Source: Eutypella sp. D-1
Taxonomy: Eukaryota > Ascomycota > Sordariomycetes > Xylariales > Diatrypaceae
Direction: 5' to 3'
Assembly (NCBI GenBank): GCA_023313575.1
Contig: JAJTTP010000012.1
Span: forward strand, 744,001 to 808,000
Length of the DNA: 64,000 nucleotides
Positions within the stretch are counted from its first letter, which is position 1, and every line of letters begins with the position of its first letter. The notes beneath the pieces are model-generated. The model saw nothing but the letters and a program-made list of their open reading frames with translations. It was not told the origin of the DNA and did not search any database. Both the position numbers and the translations under genes were made by a program. This document shows, one piece after another, positions 56,304-64,000 of the stretch.

Positions 56304-59300
56304 CGCTAAAACTTGGTATCGGAAGTCGTTTGAATGTGTTTGTTCGTCGCCGTCGTTTGTCGCTGTCGTTCGGCCGCTGTCGGGCGGTCGGGATGTCGGG
56401 TGTTCGGGTCGTTCGATGGTTGGTCAAGGGAGATTGGATGGTGACGAAACAAATGCCAGGAGCAAACCAAACGTCAATAGTAGAATGGTGTTGCTAATGT
56501 GTTGGTAGTGAATGACCAACTTGTCAGATTGAAATGTCGCACCCTAGTACCCGAATATTGATGATGACGATGACGATGCCAGTATTGATGCCAATAACTA
56601 TGAATGACAATACCGATGCCGATATCGATGCCCAAGTTGCCTGGGAGACTGGGTCGGTTGGTGCTCGATGCTCCTCCTATGTTGTGAGATATAGTAGGAA
56701 GGGACCAGGAATGACCACCGGAGCCAACGATAGTATGAAAATACGGAGTAGTGACCTCGGGACCTATAAACCTGGAAGCTTGTAGTGCCGGGATCAACCC
56801 TTGCCACCAACCCCCCAGAATACCTAGGTAGGTAATTTGGGTAAGTAGTTTGGATTGACGGGGTGACGGAGATCGGAGAGGACGGGACACGGGCAGAGGA
56901 ACGGGCACAACGGGCAAGCGAACAAGCGGGCAGCAACAAGATAAGATGTAACTGTTAAGCGGACCGGCTAGCTGCAGACCAAGGGCGACAAATGATTCGA
57001 TATGGAATAAGTTGATGTCGAGAGGCTTGAAACTTGATGATGCAGATGGAGGCCGAGGGTGGTGTCCAGAATGTTGAGGAGGATGTCAAAGATGGTGAAG
57101 CGGCCGAAGGTGTGCATCCGGGATGGGAATGTGGTTTGAATAACCTGGGCAACTGGAACCTTGAAAACCTTGGAAAGCTTGAAAAAAGGGAAGAGAGAAA
57201 ATGATAAAAAAGTGGATGTTGCGTTATTGTGTTGTGTTGTATTGTATTGTGCGGTGCGTTGCGTTGTGTTGCTTTGCGTTTGTTACGGCTTTGGCTATCC
57301 TGGTTGCGAAACTTATTATTATTATTATTTTGGGTTTTGGGGGGATTTGTTTACGACCTCAAAACTTGTTGCAGACTTGCCTAGGTAGTAAGGTATTAGG
57401 TAGTAGGTAGGCATCCCGGTCACATGGCACGTACTTAAGTATCCACGGATGAGAGAGAAGAACTCGAGAGGGGGGAACCGCTTTACCCTGAAGTCGGGAT
57501 ATATATTAGGTATCCACGAATGAAGTACGAAGTGGTGGAGGTAAGAGAAGAATTAAAAGACGTAGATATCGTAGCATAAATACAATAAATGCAAAAGAAT
57601 ATCCATATGGATAGGTGTAGCTTAGATTTTGGACCTATAAGATATGAGAAAAAGAATGTATTATGACGAGATGGTGGTGAATCCGGGAAGGCTTCACTCA
57701 ATATGCGATTTCTGTTGGTAGAAAAACAGTAGGCGCAGTCCACTACTGGTCCACCAGGTGATACTTCCTTCGTACTTACCTACATGTAGGTACCTTAGGC
57801 TAGGTAGGTACCTTAGGTAGGTAGTTCTAGAGCTCCATAGCACATGCATGCGGCAGCAGCAGTTCAGACTGTCAGAGTTGACTATAGACTAACATACTGA
57901 ACTAGTCATAAGAAGGTTAGTGCATTAATGGAAATGGGTATGCTCGCCCTTGCTCTTTTAACTGTCTGATATTACTTCACTGTCATTTGTTCATTGGTTA
58001 CATATTCGTTACTCGTCACTGGACCAGCCCTGTCCAGGTGATTACCTGTTGAACAACCTCAGGACCCTTGATCGTCATTAAAGTTCATGTTTCGCTCGTA
58101 CGTATAATTTATTTACATAAGAAACATTCAGTCATTCTTCACCTCACAATTTTTCTATCCTGGCCGGCCTACTTCCTAGCTTCCAGGCCTAAGTAGGGTG
58201 AGAGAGTAGGTGAGGTAGCATGATCTAAAAGGCTTTTTTTGTTTTTTTGGCCTGCTTGGTTTTCTAATTTCCCTTGACGTCGCATCGGTCGCTTTTGCGA
58301 TGTCCCCCCCATCTTCAAGATTAGCTTCTAGATTCTCTCTGTAGGATCGTTGATACAGTTTGATACAGAAAGGATCTCCCCCAAATACAACGCAAGACGT
58401 ACGAGAAAACAGGCCAGGAAACCCTGGATTTTCCTCCTCGATTTCCCTTTTGGGACAGCTCGATTTGCCCGCGATCCTTTGTATGTAAGTCTGCTTTGAC
58501 TTGTGAGACATGCAGCTTACCCGGATTTTGAGACGCCCAATCGACTACTACTGCTGCATACTTTTTGTTACTCTCTATCCCGGCTATTCCAGTACCGGTT
58601 GCTCGCTTACCTTCATTGCCAAGACACGGGCATGGTATCGCACGCTAGCAGCACCACCTTAGCACACCTACCTAGGTAGTCAATACGAAGCTATTCCCAG
58701 TCCATGATGCTTCTGTAACCATAAACACTTGGTGGTGTAGGTATTCCAAGGAAGACTTTTTTTTTTGACTTCCTTCTCTTGCCTCAAGTGTCGTATGTAG
58801 TAGGTATGTGTTACTGTTAGACGGGGCTTGCTCCTTACCTGGGGAGTTGTGGGCATGACTACCTTGGTCTTTAAGATGGCAGTTTCGACTCGACTCGATG
58901 TTGAAGGCACGCTAGACCTGGGAATAACCACCGCGATGGGTGACGTTCACCTGGCGGCGGCCGCGGTCATCCATCATTCCTGGTTGTCGCCTTCCCTGGT
59001 TTGACTACCGTACACCCACCCTCAGCCTTTTAGCCCTTTAGTGTCGCTTATGTGTGCTCACCCCCTGAACCACCCCGTGTCGTCATCTGACGGCGAACAG
59101 AAGCTGCGCTAGCGACACATCTCTACACCAACTCAATCTAAGGTGATATGATATGATTTACGTCCCGTCCAGCGCGCATGGGGAGTTGCTCTTGTTCTTG
59201 GCCCGGATCCTTGCGAAGTTGGACGTGCGGGAGGTCTGACTTTGAAGAAACAGGTAGGTGATTTCCCAGAATTGACGTCCGCTATGCAAAGTACATTCCT

Positions 59301-61493
59301 TCTTGTCTCCTCCACTTTGCCCCCATTTCCCGTCTCCCGTTCCCCGTCACCCCCGTCCTTGCTTCCTATGCCCAATATGCCGAGTCGATCAAACCAAACC
59401 TTACTTTATAATCCCAGATCAGATACGAGAGGGCTCCCGGCGACGTGATAGGCGGCTTTCGGCTACTGCAACCCCGTCCTGGGCGCGATGAAGGATGTGG
59501 AGGAGGGGTGCACCCGGCTTTCCTGCTAGTATTTCCCCGAAGTGGTATCCTTACCTACTTAGTCCAGACACCCCGACCACCCGAGACATTAAGGGTCTGC
59601 ATAACCAGGCCTATAAATGGACCTATGAGATGGATTGCTTTGTGACGTCCTTGTTCGCGTCGCCATTGGTCGGAGTCGAGTTTGGAGGGGTAATAAGTAT
59701 CGAGACGCGCTGGAGGACAGCAGATGTAGGGCCTATGTATGATAAGACACAAGACACAAATCTAAAACCGATGCTGGTCGTAAACATCTCAACTTTCCAA
59801 TCTTTCGATTTCTATCGTATCATTAGGAGCTACCCGGTGATCCGGATAACCTAGGGATAGAGAAACCCGGTTGAGTGAGGTTGAGATTAAGAGATAACGG
59901 AGAGCCCTCCGATACGACCCCGATTGTCGATCAGTATGTATAACGATGCAATGCATTGAAGTTTGTTTCCTGGTTCGGCTGAGTAACACAGAGAGAGAGA
60001 GCTAGAGAGCTCTCCTATATCGAGAGGTTTATCTGTCTCACGCTTGGGAACCTGGAACTGTTTATCAATGGATTAGTTAAGCAGATCATCAGACAACTAC
60101 CGATAGCTCCAGTAACACAAAACTGGTATTCCGATCTGTCATTAAAATAACCCGAGGCCAATGACCACCCATAGTTGCTGACATGGTTAAATGATAGTCA
60201 GATCCATGGATGTGTGTGCACAGGCACAGCAGTATGAGATTGCCCCTCACTTATACTCACTTATATCGACGTCGCGATTCTTACTTACTTACCAAAGTAC
60301 TATGTAGATAACTTTCCATGACAATGCAATCTCGAATCAAGCCATACATGCATGGCCCGATCCGGTCCAATCCATGAATACTACTACATCTTAGGCACTT
60401 TAGGTGAAGTTTCAGCTGATAACCCAGTACCCCCAAGACATGCAAGTTCCCGATAAGTACATAATTACCTCATCAATCCATCAATATAGAGAATCTCCCC
60501 CACCAAACAGCTACATCCCTGGAGCAGCTCCCAACCTTGTTTGGATGGAAGTTGGAAGCTCTACATAGTACATGTAATATCTAGATCTACATATCCTAAG
60601 TACTACAACGAAACCTTATCAGCCCGAGACTTCCAGAGATATTAAACAACTTCTTCATCTTTTTTTTTCCAAGGCCAACCTTGAATATTCCCAAGCCTCT
60701 GGGCAAGCCACGAATACGATTCTCCAAAATCTTCGTTCTTATCTTCGCCCATCCCCATCCGTATCCCCCATCCTCATCCTCGTCAAACCTCAATTTATCA
60801 GCTAAACTAAGCTACTTAAGTAATTAAAGCTCTTACTGTCTTACTACATACATCCAGGTCTCCGGTCTAAGCCCAATTTTGTCAAATTATTTCCGCCGTA
60901 GCTTATAAGTTTATTCCAATAACCTGGCATCTGACCAACCAGCCGGACCTTTCCACACACACCCCTTACACTTGTTGATGAACTGACTCGACTCGAAAAG
61001 GCTTCAAGGGCGGCCCGGTTTGTTTGTTCGTTTGTACTTAGTAGTCCGATAGTGTGCCCAGGTGTATTTCATTAGTCACCCAGAACTTATTTTCGGATAC
61101 CGGTCAGCAGCGTTTTCGGGGAGTCGGCTGTCCCACACACACACTGATCACTTGAGCACCAAGAGCACCACCAAGAGCACCACCAAGAGAGCATCCAACA
61201 ATCAGACACAATCCGCCCGCACCGCACACCTTAACGCTTGGCCGCACGTTCTATAACACAAAATCCACATTCGCATGTCCACAATTCACTCGGTATACTA
61301 CACCTACCACACAAACGTACACCTACACCGGTTACCCCCAGACGGGTCTATACTTTGTAGTCCATCGGGGCCATCCCAGTAACATAGAGTAAAACAAAGC
61401 AGAGCTTTAATTAGCTCCCCCTCTCCCCTCCTTCCCCTAACCCCTCTCAAGCTCCGAGAAAAGAAAAAAAGAAAAAAAGAGAAGAGAAGAGAG
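56304..61493. other. 5.2-kb divergent intergenic region between Vac8 and Snf4
   Basis: No gene is supported in this long stretch. It includes TACCTAGGTA palindromes at 56821-56830 and 58669-58678 and a cluster of TAGGTA/TACCTA units at about 57778-57825. A purine-rich tract (GA/A runs, about 61455-61493) runs up to the Snf4 start codon. Frames of up to 119 codons are isolated. The stretch probably includes long leaders and promoters for both genes. Confidence 0.5.
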
Positions 61494-63167
61494 ATGGATG
61501 ACGTCCCGGCCGAAACAACGCCAACGCCTAAAGACCCGCCAGCCTACCAGCCGCGACCGGAATACCTGGGATACCATGGCCAGTCAGAAGCTGAACAACG
61601 CCACTCCAAAGGTCACCACCACCACCAACCCCAAGGAAACCAACCCCAAGGGAACCACCCCGAAGGCCACCAACAATATGCGCCAGCCCCATTCCCCGCC
61701 ATGACCGCTTTCCAGGCTATGTCTGGCTTGTCTCCCAATAGCTCTAGATCTGGTCCCAAGCTCCCCTTCGTCCAGCCTTCTTCCTACTTGAGACCTAAGA
61801 CGAGAGGCCCCCCAGTTCCTCCAGCAGCCCCGACCCCCATGAGTCCAATCGATGAAGAGCAGATGCAAGGCCTGGTAAGCGATACAAGCATCGTCACGCA
61901 TTATTTTTCCTTTTTTTCCGTCGGTGTCGTGGCCGTCGCATTGACACATCCCGTCTGGCTAACCCCGACCCTTTAGAAAGGCCTGCGTGACTTTCTCCGA
62001 GTCAGGACCAGCTATGATGTTCTTCCTCTCTCCTTTCGTCTTATCGTTCTCGATAACGACCTCTTGATCAAGAAGAGTTTGAACATTCTGGTCCAGAATG
62101 GTATGGATGATAAAGAAAATTCTTATGAGTCGGCCTCTATAACCCCCCACCCCCCTCCTCTTCCGCCCTTCCGCCCTTCCGTCCTCCATTGAATACAGCA
62201 TATCCAGCATCGAAGTCTAATATGCTGATGTGCGCCGATCAGGAATCGTCTCGGCCCCCCTATGGGATTCGCACGCGTCGAGATTCGCCGGTCTGCTGAC
62301 GAGCACCGATTATATAAACCTCATACAATATTACTGTCAGTTCCCCGAACAGGTCGATAAAGTCGAAGAGTTCAGACTGAGTAGTCTCCGCGGTATGAAG
62401 TGGCGTCCCAAGGCCCCCAGCCCAAGTGCGAATGCGAAAACGTGCCGGGTAAAAACAATCCCACCATGTTCAGAACAGCTGATGCCGAATTTCTATCCAC
62501 AGATATCGAGAAAGCTATCGGCGTTCTCCCTCTCGAGACCGTATCCGTCCACCCCTCTAGGCCCCTGTACGAAGCTTGCAGCCGCATGTTGAAAAGCCGG
62601 GCCCGCCGAATCCCCTTGGTCGATATCGACGACGAGACGGGTAGGGAGACGATCGTAAGCGTCATCACTCAGTATCGCATTCTCAAATTCATCGCTGTGA
62701 ACACGGAACAGCATACGATGCTACTAAAGAAAACGGTCCGAGACATCGGTCTGGGCACATATACGAATCTTATCACCGCTAGCATGACGGACACGGTCTT
62801 AGATGTAATTCAAAAGATGGTGGAATACAATATCTCGGCCGTCCCCATAACCGACAAGAACAACGTCGTCCTTAACGTCTTCGAGGCGGTTGATGTCATC
62901 CCCTGCGTTAAAGGGACCAACTACGACGAGCTGAAGTTTACTGTCGGCGAGGCTCTGTGCAAAAGAGCAGACGACTTCCCCGGAATCTACACCTGTCAAG
63001 AAGAGGACCGTCTCGAGTCGGTGTTCACCACGCTTCGCCAGTCTCGGGTACATAGGTTGGTAGTGATTGACGACAATTGGCGTCTCAGGGGTATGATCTC
63101 CCTGTCCGATATACTCAAGTATGTTCTGTTCTACGGCGAGGAAGGTGCCCCGGCAGCGACATCATGA
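61494..63167 (+). CDS. SNF4: AMPK/SNF1 complex gamma subunit (Snf4)
   Basis: Four exons (61494-61874, 61977-62100, 62243-62392, 62503-63167) encode about 439 residues with consistent phases. Exon 1 gives a 127-residue Pro/Gln/His-rich extension, including HHHHQPQGNQPQGN and a short QGN repeat. Exons 2-4 hold four CBS modules: SYDVLPLSFRLIVLDNDLLI, APLWDSHASRFAGLLTSTDY, EACSRMLKSRARRIPLVDID and VHRLVVIDDNWRLRGMISLS. The join between exons 3 and 4 gives FRLSSLRDIEKAIGV, matching the family. The gamma subunit binds adenine nucleotides and regulates the Snf1/AMPK kinase that controls carbon and energy metabolism. The extra N-terminal segment is absent from the short yeast protein and looks disordered. 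Confidence 0.94.
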
Positions 63168-64000
63168 TGAGGGTATGAACGAGCATGGATACCATCCCAT
63201 CCCATACCGCTCAAAAGAGACCACGAGTAAGGGGGGATCTATCTAGCCGACAAATTTTTATGGTTCACGCGAGACGACAAGGAAATGAATAGGCGGACCG
63301 AGGGAAGGGATGCCGGCTTAAAGACATGACGACGGCTAAGGCCAAGGAAGGAAGGAAGGAAGGAAAGGGACGGACGGGGCATTGCATGGGTGCACGGAGT
63401 TCCTGGAATACCAATTGGTGTGATTTTGCATCGAACCTGTTTTTGTTTTCTTTCCCCCAACCCAGAACCCATAGATCTACTTTTTTTCTTCTTTTTTTCT
63501 TCTCTTGTTTTTATCTCTTTTATGTACTTGGCGATCTACTTTGGCACCGACCCTCCCTCCTATACACCCTGAAGGTTCTGGGATTCAGATGAGAGGAAGG
63601 GAGGGGGGGTGCGGGCGGAAGGTGGGGAGAAGGGTTTGATAGAGGCTTATTGAGGCGGAATCTTGAAGACGGATCACCTACTTACGCGTCGAGGATTTTT
63701 CTTTATGTTAACGGCTGGGATGGAATTGAATGAAATGGGACGTTTGAACGATAGGTACACACACTGCACGCTACACTACGAGGTAGAGTAGTGTAGTCTT
63801 GTGTAAGAGAGACGATACGAGACGGATGGAAAGGAAAGGAAAGGGGAGGCCTTTGCTATAAGGCGGGATAGATTGACTCAAGCTCGAGAGAAAGAGAAAT
63901 TCAATTTGCAACAACTCAACTCTCCTTTCCTCCCTCCCTCCTCCTTCCCGTTCTTTTCTTTTTCTTCCTCTTCACTGAAAAAAAAAAGGCCTTTACTTCC
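63168..64000. other. 3' flank of Snf4, no further gene seen
   Basis: About 830 bp containing GGAA repeats (63346-63366), T-rich tracts near 63480-63520 and a C/T-rich end near 63915-63990. The latter could be the promoter of a gene beyond the window edge. No coding frame is supported. Confidence 0.55.

Overview
The window looks like nuclear DNA of a filamentous ascomycete (Pezizomycotina, most likely a Sordariomycete). Protein-coding genes carry short introns with GT(A/G)NGT donors, CTAAC/CTGAC branch sites and pyrimidine-poor acceptors. Genes are separated by 0.5 to 6 kb of non-coding DNA. The recognisable proteins are standard fungal ones: Vac8, Snf4, Imp1, mitochondrial IF3, a SET/NAP chaperone, a Dfg5/Dcw1-type GH76 enzyme, an inositol 5-phosphatase and an NCBP3-like cap-binding protein. 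Fungal accessory proteins are also present: a NACHT-WD40 receptor, a tyrosinase, a questin-oxidase-like protein and kinase-like proteins. I found no rRNA, tRNA, CRISPR array or intact transposon.

Layout. 1-302: 5' end of an unrecognised gene running off the left edge (-). 1.7-3.4 kb: NCBP3-like protein (-). 5.0-6.5 kb: coiled-coil protein with a Cys/His motif (-). 6.5-12.9 kb: gene-poor stretch. 12.9-14.0 kb: conserved fungal protein of unknown function (+). 15.3-21.0 kb: seven-exon NACHT-WD40 NLR-like gene (+), with one in-frame TAA that is either a nonsense mutation or removed by alternative splicing. 22.5-26.3 kb: inositol polyphosphate 5-phosphatase with a beta-propeller (-). 28.1-28.8 kb: small DUF4748-type protein built from three micro-exons plus one exon (+). 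29.8-31.7 kb: CID/RS-domain RNA-processing protein (+). 32.7-34.8 kb: eight-exon questin-oxidase-like gene (-). 36.0-37.4 kb: secreted tyrosinase (-). 39.5-42.7 kb: two tandem kinase-like paralogues (+). 43.7-44.9 kb: SET/TAF-I histone chaperone (+). 47.9-49.4 kb: GPI-anchored GH76 (+). 50.0-50.9 kb: mitochondrial IF3 (-). 51.8-52.6 kb: Imp1 (+). 54.1-56.3 kb: Vac8 (-). 61.5-63.2 kb: Snf4/AMPK gamma (+).

The right third and the far left hold mostly housekeeping genes: cell wall, mitochondrion, vacuole, energy sensing, RNA processing and chromatin. The middle (about 12.9-21 kb and 32.7-42.7 kb) holds the accessory-type content: an NLR with a neighbouring unknown, an oxidative enzyme pair, and a tandem pair of probable pseudokinases. 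The genes do not form one obvious pathway. The most unusual signals are the reciprocal loss of key Asp residues in the tandem kinase-like pair, a 10-bp palindrome (TACCTAGGTA) repeated at least seven times only in intergenic DNA, the NLR stop codon, and the micro-exon start of the DUF4748 gene. Exon structures were worked out by hand from splice signals, reading-frame continuity and family knowledge; none was tested against transcripts.
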